A stretch of 64,000 bases of DNA from Thermoleophilales bacterium (lineage in GTDB: Bacteria > Actinomycetota > Thermoleophilia > Solirubrobacterales > 70-9). Shown piece after piece: positions 8,846 to 17,004 of the stretch; within the stretch, counting starts at the first letter, position 1, and the number at the start of each line of letters is the position of its first letter. Under the pieces are notes generated by a model. It did no database searches. It was not told the DNA's origin and worked only from the letters and a program-made list of their open reading frames with translations. The translations under genes were made by a program, and so were the position numbers. The stretch is from the NCBI GenBank assembly GCA_020636895.1, contig JACJWZ010000001.1, forward strand, positions 1,107,501 to 1,171,500, in the 5' to 3' direction.

Positions 8846-10440
8846 CGCGAGGCCGCGGCCCCGCTCGCCGGCGACGAGGTGGCCGCGCGAGGCTGGAAGG
8901 CGAACTCGAGGGAGTCGACCAGCGCCTCCCAGCTCGCCTCGATGACGTTCGCGGAGACGCCGATCGAACCCCAGGAGTCGTGGCCGTCGGAGGCGTCGAG
9001 GAGCACCCTCGTCACCGCGCCGGTGCCGTGGTTCTCGTCCAGGATCCTGACCTTGAAGTTGGTCAGCTCGATCTCGCTGATCTCGGGGTGCTGCTCGGTG
9101 ATCGCCGCGCGCAGCGCACGGTCGAGAGCGTGCACGGGGCCGTCGCCCTCGGCCGTGCGGATGTAGCGGCTGCCGTTGACGAAGAGCTTGATCGTGGCCT
9201 CGGTCTCGACCCGCCCGTCGGCGTTCTTCTCGACGATCACCCGGAAGCTCTCGAGCCGGAACAACGGCTCGTAGCTGCCCGCCTCCCGGCGCAGCAGCAG
9301 CTCGAAGGACGCGTCGGCGGCCTCGTACTGATAGCCGGCGTGCTCACGCACCTTGATCCGCTCGATCGCGTTGCGGGCGCCGGCGTCGTCGAGCTCGATG
9401 CCCGCCTTGGCGGCACGGCTGACAACCGAGCCCTTACCCGCCAGCTCGGAGATCAGGATCTCGCGGCTGTTGCCCACCTGCTCGGGCTCCATGTGCTCGA
9501 ACGTCGCGGCATCGGCCTGGACTGCGGCGGCGTGCAGGCCACCCTTGTGGGCGAAGGCGTTGCGGCCGACGTAGGGCTGGTCGGGGTTGGGGACGACGTT
9601 GCAGATCTCGTCGACCAGGTGGGCGGTCTCGGTGAGCCGGCGCAGGCGCTCCGGCTCGACGCAGCGGTAGCCGAGCTTGAGCTGCAGCGCGGGGAGGGTC
9701 GAGATCAGGTTGCAGTTGCCGGTCCGCTCGCCGTAGCCGTTGACGGTGCCCTGGACGACGCTCGCCCCCGCCCGGACGGCCGCGATCGCGTTGGCGACGG
9801 CGCACTCGGCGTCGTTGTGCGTGTGGATGGCGACGCTCGCTCCCTCGAGGCCGGCGACCACCGCGGCCGTGGCCTCAGCGATCTCATGCGGGAGGCTGGA
9901 GCCGTTGGTGTCGCAGAGGGCGACGTTCTCGGCCCCCGCCGCGACCGCGGTGCGGAGGCACTCGAGCGCGTAGCCGGGGTCGTCGCGCCAGCCATCGAAG
10001 AAGTGCTCGGCGTCGTAGACGACGCGCTTGCCGTTGGCGGCGCAGAAGCCGACCGAGTCGGCGATCATCGCCAGGTTCTCCTCACGCGAGACCTTGGTCA
10101 CCTTCTCCAGGTGCAGGCTCCAGGTCTTGCCGACCAGGGTCGCCGCCGGGGCGAAGCAGCCGACGAGGGCCGCGAGGCCCTCGTCCTCGGCGGCCTCCAC
10201 CCCACGGCGCCGGGTCATGCCGAACGCGGCGATCGTCGCCTGCTCGAGCTCCTCGGCGGCGAGCATCTCGAACAGCTCCATCTCCTTCGGGTTGGAGCTC
10301 GGGAAGCCGGCCTCGATCATGTCGATCCCGAGCCGGTCGAGGGCGTGGACGACGCGCACCTTCTCGGCGGCGGACAGGGACATGCCCTGGCCCTGCATAC
10401 CGTCGCGTAGCGTCGTGTCGTAGAGCTTGACTTCGTTCAA
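8842..10440 (-). CDS. cimA: (R)-citramalate synthase
   Basis: Condenses acetyl-CoA with pyruvate to give citramalate, opening the threonine-independent route to isoleucine. 532 aa. The N-terminal HMGL-like TIM barrel begins at YDTTLRDGMQGQGMSL, which carries the metal and catalytic residues. GLHAAAVQAD, the linker and a C-terminal LeuA-type regulatory domain follow. The DGMQGQG variant, where LeuA has DGEQSPG, points to CimA rather than isopropylmalate synthase. The start is TTG at 10440, with GGAG 8 nt upstream and homology beginning at once. DegT follows with a 4-bp overlap. Sources of uncertainty are substrate specificity and the exact start. Confidence 0.85.
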   Translation of the reverse strand: MNEVKLYDTTLRDGMQGQGMSLSAAEKVRVVHALDRLGIDMIEAGFPSSNPKEMELFEMLAAEELEQATIAAFGMTRRRGVEAAEDEGLAALVGCFAPAATLVGKTWSLHLEKVTKVSREENLAMIADSVGFCAANGKRVVYDAEHFFDGWRDDPGYALECLRTAVAAGAENVALCDTNGSSLPHEIAEATAAVVAGLEGASVAIHTHNDAECAVANAIAAVRAGASVVQGTVNGYGERTGNCNLISTLPALQLKLGYRCVEPERLRRLTETAHLVDEICNVVPNPDQPYVGRNAFAHKGGLHAAAVQADAATFEHMEPEQVGNSREILISELAGKGSVVSRAAKAGIELDDAGARNAIERIKVREHAGYQYEAADASFELLLRREAGSYEPLFRLESFRVIVEKNADGRVETEATIKLFVNGSRYIRTAEGDGPVHALDRALRAAITEQHPEISEIELTNFKVRILDENHGTGAVTRVLLDASDGHDSWGSIGVSANVIEASWEALVDSLEFAFQPRAATSSPASGAAASR

Positions 10441-10606
10441 GGGGGTACTCCGATCACCGGTCCGTTGCGACCGGATTCGCGATCCGGCCCGATCGTCCTC
10501 GCGCACAACGGCGCGATCCGCGGCCGCTAGGCGGCAGCGGAGCCGGTAATTCGGCTGAGTGGGCCCGAGCGCGTGGGGCGCGAGGAAGCGAAGGCGACGA
10601 AGCGCA

Positions 10607-11548
10607 TCAGGAAGCGACTTTACTCGGTTCGCCGACCGGGTCGAGCCATTCCGCGTACTCGGGGGCACGCCCGTGCAGCGCGTCCTCGTACTTCGCCTGG
10701 ATCGCCCGGGTGACCTCACCCGGGCAGGTGATGGCGTGGTCGTCGATCTCGCGCACCGGCACCAGTTCGGCGGCGGTACCCGTCAGGAAGATCTCCTCCG
10801 CGAGGTAGAGCTCCGAGCGGCTGATGTCGCGCTCGACGACGGTGAAGCCGAGGTCCTGAGCCACCTGGATCACCGACTTGCGGCTGACCCCGTCGAGGAT
10901 CGAGGCGGTATGCCCCGGCGTCAGGATCTCGCCGTCGCGGACGACGAAGATGTTCTCCCCCGATCCCTCGCAGACCATGCCGCGATCGTCGAGGAGGATC
11001 GCCTCGTCGTAGCCGGCGTTCGCGCTCTCGGTCTTCGCGAGAATCGAGTTCAGATACTGGCCCGAGGCCTTGGCATGCGGGATCAGGCCCGACGGAGCGA
11101 TGCGCCGCCACGACGACACCTTCGCTCGCACGCCCTTGAGCTTGCTCTCCTCGCCCAGGTAGGCGCCCCAGGTCCAGGTGGCGATCGTCACCTCGACGGG
11201 GGAACCCTTCGCGAAGAGCCCCATCTCGCCGTAGCCGCGGAACGCGAGCGGCCTGATGTAGCAGGACGAGAGCCCGTTGCGCCGGATCAGATCGTTGGTC
11301 GCCTCGCGGAGCTCCTCGACGGAGTACGGGATGTCCAGGTAGTAGAGCTCGGCCGACTTGAGAAGCCTGTCGAGGTGCTCGCGGTGGCGGAAGACCGCGG
11401 GACCGTCGGGTGTCTCGTAGGCGCGGATGCCCTCGAAGACGCCGGTGCCGTAGTGGAGTCCGTGGCTGAGGACGTGGACCTTGGCGTCGTCCCAGTTGAC
11501 GAACTCGCCGTTCATCCAGATCGTCTCGGCCTTCTCCACTTCGATCAC
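10607..11548 (-). CDS. ilvE: Branched-chain amino acid aminotransferase
   Basis: Fold-type IV PLP aminotransferase for the last step of valine, leucine and isoleucine synthesis. 313 aa. WMNGEFVNWDDAKVHVLSHGLHYGTGVFEGIRAY is the standard N-terminal block (read in two parts). The PLP lysine is in ILAKTESANAGYDEAILLD (about 167-185), and GSGENIFVV and LTGTAAEL follow. The ORF opens with GTG at 11548, with a GGAAGTGAG stretch just upstream. It lies 166 nt upstream of cimA and downstream of leuB on the same strand, forming a Leu/Ile group. Confidence 0.95.
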   Translation of the reverse strand: MIEVEKAETIWMNGEFVNWDDAKVHVLSHGLHYGTGVFEGIRAYETPDGPAVFRHREHLDRLLKSAELYYLDIPYSVEELREATNDLIRRNGLSSCYIRPLAFRGYGEMGLFAKGSPVEVTIATWTWGAYLGEESKLKGVRAKVSSWRRIAPSGLIPHAKASGQYLNSILAKTESANAGYDEAILLDDRGMVCEGSGENIFVVRDGEILTPGHTASILDGVSRKSVIQVAQDLGFTVVERDISRSELYLAEEIFLTGTAAELVPVREIDDHAITCPGEVTRAIQAKYEDALHGRAPEYAEWLDPVGEPSKVAS

Positions 11549-11605
11549 CTCACTTCCGGTCGGGGGCAGACCAGTATTGCGAATGCCCCGGCCTCCGGGG
11601 TGGGG

Positions 11606-12685
11606 CTAAAGGGCGCCGAGAACGGCGTCGGTCATCTCCTCCGTGCCAACCGGCCGCTCGTCGCCGGTGCCGGTGTGGAGGTCGGCGGTGCGCAGGCCGG
11701 AGCCGAGCGCGCGTTCGACCGCAGTCTCGATGCGCTCGGCCCCGTCGGGATCGCCGAGACCGTGGCGAAGCATCATCGCCGCCGAGAGGAACGTGGCGAG
11801 CGGGTTCGCGGCCCCGGTCCCGGCGATGTCGGGCGCGGAGCCGTGGACCGGTTCGAAGACGCCGGGACCGTCCTCGCCGAGGCTGGCGGAGGGAAGCATC
11901 CCGAGCGAGCCCGTGAGCATCGCCGCCTCGTCGCTGAGGATGTCGCCGAACATGTTCTCGGTGACGATCACGTCGAAGCGGGTCGGGTCGGAGACGAGCT
12001 GCATCGCGCAGTTGTCGACGAGCAGGTGGTCGAGCTCGATGTCGCCGTGCTCGGTGGCGAGCCCGGTGACGACCTCGCGCCAAAGCCGCGAGGTCTCGAG
12101 CACGTTGGCCTTGTCGACCGAGGTCACCCGCGGCTTGCCGGTATCACCGGCGCGGCGGCGGGCGGCGTCGAAGGCGGCCAGCGCGATCCGCTCGACCTCC
12201 GCCCGCGTGTAGACGCACTCGTCGACGGCGGAGTCGGGCTCGCGCTCCTTGCGACCGAAGTAGATGCCCCCGGTCAGCTCGCGGACGACCAGCAGGTCGG
12301 TGCCGGCGATCCGCTCGCGGCGCAGCGGACTCGAGTCCAGGAGCGCGTCGATCGGCTTGACCGGGCGCAGGTTGGCGTACAGGCCCAGCCCTTTGCGGAG
12401 TCCGAGGAGCCCCTGCTCCGGGCGCGGGGCGTCTGGGTCGGTGGTGTCCCACTTGGGACCACCGACGGCACCCAGCAGCACGGCGTCAGCCTTCCGGCAG
12501 GCCGCGAGCGTCGATTCCGGAAGCGCGCTACCGGTCTCGTCGATGGCGACGCCACCGATCGGGTGCTCGGCGTACTCGTAGGCTCCAACCGCGTCCAGGA
12601 GTGTCCTCGCCGCCGCGACGATTTCGGGTCCGATCCCGTCGCCGGGGAGGAGAACGATGCTCGGTATCTGCTGGGAGGCGTCCAT
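11606..12685 (-). CDS. leuB: 3-isopropylmalate dehydrogenase
   Basis: NAD-dependent oxidative decarboxylase in leucine synthesis. With citramalate-derived substrates it also serves isoleucine synthesis. 359 aa. LPGDGIGPEIVAAA opens the protein. GGPKWD, the DKANVLETSRLWREVV substrate segment and EPVHGSAPDIAGTGAANPLAT (adenine-binding, two parts) are all present. The ATG at 12685 follows a possible -10 (TACCGT) by 11 nt. The open frame extends further upstream in antisense to the lipoprotein gene but has no homology there. Confidence 0.96.
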   Translation of the reverse strand: MDASQQIPSIVLLPGDGIGPEIVAAARTLLDAVGAYEYAEHPIGGVAIDETGSALPESTLAACRKADAVLLGAVGGPKWDTTDPDAPRPEQGLLGLRKGLGLYANLRPVKPIDALLDSSPLRRERIAGTDLLVVRELTGGIYFGRKEREPDSAVDECVYTRAEVERIALAAFDAARRRAGDTGKPRVTSVDKANVLETSRLWREVVTGLATEHGDIELDHLLVDNCAMQLVSDPTRFDVIVTENMFGDILSDEAAMLTGSLGMLPSASLGEDGPGVFEPVHGSAPDIAGTGAANPLATFLSAAMMLRHGLGDPDGAERIETAVERALGSGLRTADLHTGTGDERPVGTEEMTDAVLGAL

Positions 12686-12835
12686 CGCGGCGCCGCACGG
12701 TAGCGGGCGGGTGACGACGGCGCTGAGTCGGCACCGGGTCCGCGCACCCACTTCCCGGGGCTCGGGCGGAGTAGGGTGCGCGCATCCGCCGTTTCGCGCG
12801 GCCGGACGGACACCATCCCACTGGAGGATTGCGAG

Positions 12836-13225
12836 ATGCGAAAGACGGACTGGGTTCTGCTCATCGTCGGGCTGCTTGCCTGCGGCCTGATCGCCGCCGG
12901 CTGCGGCGACGACGGTGACTCGACCAGCGACACGGCGACGATCGAATCGACCGCGACCGATTCGACCGAGACCGCGACCGACGACACGACGTCCGCGGAC
13001 ACGACGTCCGGGGACAGCAGCGAGGTCAACACCGACGAGTTCCTCTCCAAGTGCCAGGATGCCGTCGCCGGCACCCCGGCCGAGGACGCCGGCAACCAGA
13101 TCTGCCAGCAGGCAGCCGATGCGCTCGAGCAGTGCGCCGGCCAGGCCAACGACGACGCGACGATCCAGGCCTGCCAGGACGCGGCCGACCAGGCCGTCAA
13201 GCAGCTCGAGGCAACCGCGGGCTAG
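12836..13225 (+). CDS. Small secreted lipoprotein, Ser/Thr/Asp-rich
   Basis: 129 aa, function unknown. A type II signal peptide (WVLLIVGLLACGLIAAGC) places the lipidated cysteine at about residue 22. A ~40-residue Thr/Asp/Ser linker follows, then a C-terminal ~65-residue part with four regularly spaced cysteines (CQDAVAG, ICQQAAD, QCAGQA, ACQDAAD) that may form two disulfides. It has a good RBS, GGAGG, 8 nt before the ATG. A TAGGGT near 12771 is a possible -10 for a ~55-nt leader. It is divergent from leuB. Confidence 0.7.
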   Translation: MRKTDWVLLIVGLLACGLIAAGCGDDGDSTSDTATIESTATDSTETATDDTTSADTTSGDSSEVNTDEFLSKCQDAVAGTPAEDAGNQICQQAADALEQCAGQANDDATIQACQDAADQAVKQLEATAG

Positions 13226-13240
13226 TCCCCGGTCTCGACC

Positions 13241-13299
13241 GACGCCGCTTGCCGGCGTCACGATCTGACGATTCGGCGCCGGCCTTCGAGCCGGCGCCG
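13241..13299. terminator. Double-hairpin bidirectional terminator
   Basis: Two perfect stems lie between the convergent lipoprotein and methyltransferase genes. GACGCCG/CGGCGTC (13241-13247/13253-13259) is followed by CGGCGCCGGC/GCCGGCGCCG (13274-13283/13290-13299) with a CTTCGA loop. The second is a very stable 10-bp GC stem followed by GTCGTTT. This is the strongest terminator-like structure here apart from those built over stop codons. Confidence 0.6.
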
Positions 13300-13316
13300 G
13301 TCGTTTCAGGGCTCGC

Positions 13317-14114
13317 TCAGGCCCTGGCTGCCGGCTTTCGCGCGGAGATGTTGAGCCGCACGTAGTCGAGCTCGGGATCCGGCCCCAGCCGCTCCATGAC
13401 CGCGTCGAGCAGCACTCCACGCTGCTCCTCGGGCAGCAGCTCCGAGTGGGCGCCGAGGCAGACGCTGCGAATGAACTCCCGCGGCTCGGGGGGATGCACC
13501 GGGCGCGGCTCGAGCGCGCAGCTCACCTCCTCGAATCCGAGACCTTCGAGGATGCGCGCGGTCTCGGCCGGGGACGCGAAGCGATGCGGCTCGAAGTCGC
13601 CGACGTGCGTCGCGATCTCGGGGTGTTCGGCGATCACCTCGGCCACCGTCGCGTAGAAGCGGGCGACGTTGCCCTCGCCGCCGCACTGCGCCTCGATCCG
13701 TCCCCCGGGCCGCAGCGCCGCTCCTAACCGCTCGAAGAGCTGCCGGTGGTCGGTGATCCAGTGGAAGACCGCGTTGGAGAAGATCGCGTCGACCTCCTCG
13801 TCGAGGTCGAGGTCGAGCAGGTCCGCATGGATGTAGCTGACGCGGTCGTTGCCGAGCAGGTCGCGAGCCTCCTCGACCATCGCCGCGGAGCCGTCGACGG
13901 CGATCACACTCCCGTCGGGCAGGGCGTCGAGCAGGACCTCGGTCACGCGGCCGCTGCCGCAGCCGGCGTCGAGGACGGTCTCGTCGCCGCGCAGGCTGAG
14001 CCGCTCGACCACCGGCCGCGCCCACTCCTGCTGCGGGGTCGAGACGCGGTCGTAGGTGCCCGCGTCCCACTCGCGGGTGCCGCTACCGGCACCCGCCCCG
14101 GGGCTCGCGCTCAT
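13317..14114 (-). CDS. SAM-dependent methyltransferase, trans-aconitate methyltransferase-like
   Basis: Class I Rossmann methyltransferase of 265 aa. VLDAGCGSGRVTEVLL (about residue 47) is the SAM-binding motif I. VDGSAAMVEEAR and FSNAVFHWITDH give motifs II and IV in the form found in Tam-like enzymes. It starts 10 nt after leuD and is therefore probably the last gene of a leuC-leuD-methyltransferase operon. Tam enzymes methylate trans-aconitate, and yeast Tmt1 also methylates isopropylmalate. A role in removing by-products of the LeuCD reaction is an inference from context. Confidence 0.75.
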   Translation of the reverse strand: MSASPGAGAGSGTREWDAGTYDRVSTPQQEWARPVVERLSLRGDETVLDAGCGSGRVTEVLLDALPDGSVIAVDGSAAMVEEARDLLGNDRVSYIHADLLDLDLDEEVDAIFSNAVFHWITDHRQLFERLGAALRPGGRIEAQCGGEGNVARFYATVAEVIAEHPEIATHVGDFEPHRFASPAETARILEGLGFEEVSCALEPRPVHPPEPREFIRSVCLGAHSELLPEEQRGVLLDAVMERLGPDPELDYVRLNISARKPAARA

Positions 14115-14124
14115 CGCAACCTCC

Positions 14125-14685
14125 TCAGATCGCGGTGGTCGGGCGACCGAGCATCGGGTGCGCGGCCTCGTAGGCGTCGATCGCCTCCGCGTCCTGGAGC
14201 GTGATCGAGATCTCGTCGTGGCCGCCGAGCAGGCGGTGCTTGACGTCCTCCTCGATCTCGAAGCGGACCACCCCGCCCTCGTAGTCGACCGTCTGGTCGT
14301 CGAGGTCGATGCGGGCCCGGCCTGCGGCGGCGATGCCGCGGCAGTGCTCCGGCGGCACGATCACGGCGAGCAGCCCGTTCTTCGTCGAGTTCGCGTAGAA
14401 GATGTCGGAGAACGACGGCGCGATCACGGCCTTGAAGCCGAAGTCGGCGATCGCCCAGACCGCGTGCTCGCGCGAGGATCCGGAGCCGAAGTTGGCGCCG
14501 GCGACGAGGATCGGGTTCGGCTCGAGCTCGATCTCGCCGTCACGGATCCAGTCGTAGAACAGGAACTCGCCGAACCCGGTGCGCTCGATCCGCTTCAGGA
14601 ACTGCTTGGGGATGATCTGGTCGGTGTCGACGTCGGCTCGATCGAGGACCGAGACGTCGCCTTCGACCACCTCTACGGGATCCAT
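14125..14685 (-). CDS. leuD: 3-isopropylmalate dehydratase, small subunit
   Basis: Swivel-domain subunit of isopropylmalate isomerase, working with LeuC to convert 2- to 3-isopropylmalate (and citramalate to methylmalate). 186 aa. Conserved blocks include DVDTDQIIPKQFLKRI, NFGSGSSREHAVWA with the substrate-binding Ser-Ser-Arg, and IFYANSTKNGLL. Its ATG overlaps the leuC stop (TGATG), so the subunits are translationally coupled. The methyltransferase gene follows after 10 nt. Confidence 0.96.
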   Translation of the reverse strand: MDPVEVVEGDVSVLDRADVDTDQIIPKQFLKRIERTGFGEFLFYDWIRDGEIELEPNPILVAGANFGSGSSREHAVWAIADFGFKAVIAPSFSDIFYANSTKNGLLAVIVPPEHCRGIAAAGRARIDLDDQTVDYEGGVVRFEIEEDVKHRLLGGHDEISITLQDAEAIDAYEAAHPMLGRPTTAI

Positions 14686-16088
14686 CAGGAACGCTCCTTC
14701 CAACCGCGGATGTCGACGAAATGGCCCTCGACGGCTGCCGCGGCGGCCATCTGGGGGCTGACGAGGTGGGTGCGCCCGCCCTTGCCCTGCCGACCCTCGA
14801 AGTTCCGGTTCGAGGTCGAGGCGCAGCGCTCCCCCTCGATCAGGATGTCGGGGTTCATGCCAAGGCACATCGAGCACCCGGAGGCCCGCCACTCGAAGCC
14901 GGCGTCGCGGAAGACCCGGTCGAGCCCCTCCTCCTCCGCCTGCTTGCGGACTTGCTCGGAACCTGGGACGACCATGGCGCGGACGCTGTCTGCGACCTTG
15001 CGGCCCGAGACGAAGTCCGCGGCGGCGCGCAGGTCCTCGATACGCGAGTTGGTGCAGGAGCCGATGAAGACCCGGTCGAGGGCGATCTCGGTCATCGGGA
15101 TGCCCGGCTCGAGCGCCATGTAGGAGAGCGCGCGTTTGGCGGTCTCCGGCTCGACGGGGCCATCGACCGAGTCGGGATCCGGGACCACGGAGGCGACCTC
15201 GGTGACCATCCCGGGGGTGGTCCCCCAGGTGATCATCGGCGAGAGCGACGAGGCGTCGATCTCGACCTCCTCGTCGAACGTCGCGCCCTCGTCGGTGCGA
15301 AGCTCGCTCCAGGAGGCGACGGCGGCGTCCCAATCGGCACCGGTAGGCGCCCCGGGCTTGCCCTCGACGTAGGCGAACGTGGTCTCGTCGGGGGCGATCA
15401 TGCCGGCGCGGCCGCCGCCCTCGATGGTCATGTTGCACATCGTCATCCGGCCCTCCATCGAGAGTGCGCGGACGGCCTCGCCCGCGTACTCGACGACGTG
15501 GCCGGTCATACCGCCGGTCCCGAGGCGGCCGATCGTCGCCAGGATCATGTCCTTGGCGCCGACGCCCTCGGGCAACTGGCCCGTGTAGTTGATGCGCATC
15601 GTCTTCGGTCGCTTCTGCACCAGCGTCTGGGTGGCCAGGACGTGCTCGACCTCGGAGGTGCCGATGCCGAACGCGAGCGCGCCGAAGGCGCCGTGCGTGG
15701 AGGTGTGCGAGTCGCCGCAGACGATCGTCATCCCGGGCTGGGTGACCCCGAGCTCCGGTCCGATGACGTGGACGATGCCGCGGCGGTCGGAGCCGAGCGA
15801 GTAGAGCGGAACGCCGAACTCCCGGCAGTTGGCCTCGAGCTTCTCGACCTGCTTGCGGGAGAGCTCGTCGCGGATCATCCGGGCGACCGGCGTGTCGTCG
15901 GTGGGGACGTTGTGGTCGGCGGTCGCGAGCGTGCGATCGGGCCGGCGCACCTTGCGGTTCGCGAGCCGCAGCCCGTCGAAGGCCTGCGGCGAGGTGACCT
16001 CGTGGACGAGGTGGAGATCGATGTAGATGAGGCCGTCGGCCACCTCGTGGCGCTGCCAGATCTTGTCGAAGAGCGTTGTCGGTGTCAT
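14685..16088 (-). CDS. leuC: 3-isopropylmalate dehydratase, large subunit
   Basis: Aconitase-family subunit carrying the [4Fe-4S] cluster. 467 aa. Cluster cysteines are in FIGSCTNSRIEDLRAAA (about 345) and CSMCLGMNPD (about 405-412). Catalytic blocks VCGDSHTSTHGAFGALAFG and HLVHEVTSPQAFDGL are present. The ATG follows an AGAAGGAACGAG ribosome-binding stretch. A hairpin lies between it and the upstream xre gene. First gene of the leuCD-methyltransferase operon. Confidence 0.97.
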   Translation of the reverse strand: MTPTTLFDKIWQRHEVADGLIYIDLHLVHEVTSPQAFDGLRLANRKVRRPDRTLATADHNVPTDDTPVARMIRDELSRKQVEKLEANCREFGVPLYSLGSDRRGIVHVIGPELGVTQPGMTIVCGDSHTSTHGAFGALAFGIGTSEVEHVLATQTLVQKRPKTMRINYTGQLPEGVGAKDMILATIGRLGTGGMTGHVVEYAGEAVRALSMEGRMTMCNMTIEGGGRAGMIAPDETTFAYVEGKPGAPTGADWDAAVASWSELRTDEGATFDEEVEIDASSLSPMITWGTTPGMVTEVASVVPDPDSVDGPVEPETAKRALSYMALEPGIPMTEIALDRVFIGSCTNSRIEDLRAAADFVSGRKVADSVRAMVVPGSEQVRKQAEEEGLDRVFRDAGFEWRASGCSMCLGMNPDILIEGERCASTSNRNFEGRQGKGGRTHLVSPQMAAAAAVEGHFVDIRGWKERS

Positions 16089-16114
16089 CTCGTTCCTTCT
16101 GTAGTCGGGTGGTA

Positions 16115-16152
16115 GGCCGGGGACCGGGCGTCTGGCGGCGGTCCCCGGGGCC
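16115..16152 (-). terminator. Stable hairpin between xre and leuC
   Basis: The plus-strand arms GGGGACCG (16119-16126) and CGGTCCCC (16139-16146) are a perfect 8-bp inverted repeat with a 12-nt loop. The stem can be prolonged by GGCC/GGCC beyond a CC bulge. It follows the xre stop and precedes leuC on the same strand. It may end the xre mRNA or act as a leader structure for leuC. There is no U-tract. Confidence 0.4.
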
Positions 16153-16153
16153 T

Positions 16154-16780
16154 CTAGCTTCGCCGCAACCCCGCGGCAATCACGGCCAGCAGCCGCGCCG
16201 GCTCCTCCGCCGGGTTGCTCAGGTGGTGTGAAAGGTCGGCGTCGAAGGTCGCTGAATCGCCGGTGCTGAGGAGGTGGACCTCACCGTCGACGGCGAGCTC
16301 GACCTCCCCCTCCAGCACGACCACGGTCTCGCGGCTTCCCGGCTCGTGGATCGGCGGATCGCCTTCACCGCCGGTCGCGGTCCCGGGCTCGAGCCGGTGG
16401 ATCGAGACGTCGCAGCGCTGTCCCGGCAGCGGCGGCGTCAACTCCTCGATCTCGTGGCCGCCGCGGGAGCTGCGCCGGCCGGCGCCGCGGCGGACGACGA
16501 CGACGTGGCGGGTCTCGTCGAGCCGCAGGAGCTGCGAGAGGCTGAGCTCGAGGCCGTCCGCGATCCGCGCGGCCACGGCCAGTGTCGGGCTGCTCTCGCC
16601 GCGCTCGACCTGCGAGAGGGTCGCGGCACCGACACCGCAGCGCAGCGCTAGCTCCCGCAGGGACATCCCCATGCCTTCGCGCAGCGCGCGGATGCGCTGG
16701 CCCACCGCAGCGGGATCGGCGGGGTCGGCCGGGTCGGGCGGTGGGAGGTGCTGCGTCTTTTCGATCTCCGCCGTGCTCAA
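16154..16780 (-). CDS. XRE-family transcriptional regulator with C-terminal cupin
   Basis: 208 aa. A helix-turn-helix domain at about residues 27-82 (IRALREGMGMSLRELALRCG, then LSQVERGESSPTL) is followed by a cupin at about 120-200 (HEPGSRETVVVLEGEVEL, STGDSATFDADLSHH). This is the SutR/PuuR-like architecture. These repressors usually sense a small molecule through the cupin and control amino acid, amine or sulfur metabolism. The start is TTG at 16780, with a -10-like TACCGT ending 9 nt upstream. A likely operator lies just upstream. Its position before leuCD suggests, but does not show, control of leucine genes. Confidence 0.85.
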   Translation of the reverse strand: MSTAEIEKTQHLPPPDPADPADPAAVGQRIRALREGMGMSLRELALRCGVGAATLSQVERGESSPTLAVAARIADGLELSLSQLLRLDETRHVVVVRRGAGRRSSRGGHEIEELTPPLPGQRCDVSIHRLEPGTATGGEGDPPIHEPGSRETVVVLEGEVELAVDGEVHLLSTGDSATFDADLSHHLSNPAEEPARLLAVIAAGLRRS

Positions 16781-16799
16781 GATGCGCGTACGGTATCAC

Positions 16800-16816
16800 A
16801 TACATTCGTTCTGTAT
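16800..16816. promoter_or_regulatory. Candidate operator upstream of the XRE-cupin regulator
   Basis: ATACATTCGTTCTGTAT is a dyad with perfect 5-bp arms (ATACA/TGTAT) and a 7-nt centre. It lies about 20 nt upstream of the regulator's TTG start, just upstream of its putative -10. XRE proteins commonly repress their own genes through such sites. The A+T content stands out in this GC-rich region. Confidence 0.4.
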
Positions 16817-16842
16817 TCGGAGCACGCTGAGCGTGACTTCCA

Positions 16843-16891
16843 GACCTGTCACCCGAAAGCAGGGATCAGCGCCGCCTACGGGTGACACGTC
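16843..16891 (+). repeat. 49-bp inverted-end element (copy A)
   Basis: GACCTGTCACC (16843-16853), 27 nt, then GGTGACACGTC (16881-16891). The same ends with the same 27-nt spacing occur twice, in the opposite orientation, at 42236-42284 and 42318-42366. The ends form a 10-of-11 inverted repeat, while the interior of this copy is unrelated to the other two. The element lies between the xre regulator and the glycoside hydrolase gene. Confidence 0.6.
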
Positions 16892-17004
16892 GGCTCCGGT
16901 CCAAGCCACCTCGTGCCGTGGACCGAACCCGGCCGCTTCTTCTGCCGCTGCTGTCATCGTGTCGCCCTTCGCGTCCACCCGCGACCCCGCCGCATCCACG
17001 CACC

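Noticed and set aside
10441..10606. Possible leader peptide or T-box upstream of cimA
   Set aside because: No ATG/GTG frame rich in Ile, Val or Leu and no T-box sequence. Only small hairpins (CCGGAT/ATCCGG) are visible, so there is nothing to support regulation like that at leuA.
14686..16179. Upstream extension of the leuD frame through leuC
   Set aside because: The frame is antisense-free but off-frame inside leuC, Arg/Gly-rich and without motifs. LeuD homology starts exactly at the ATG at 14685.
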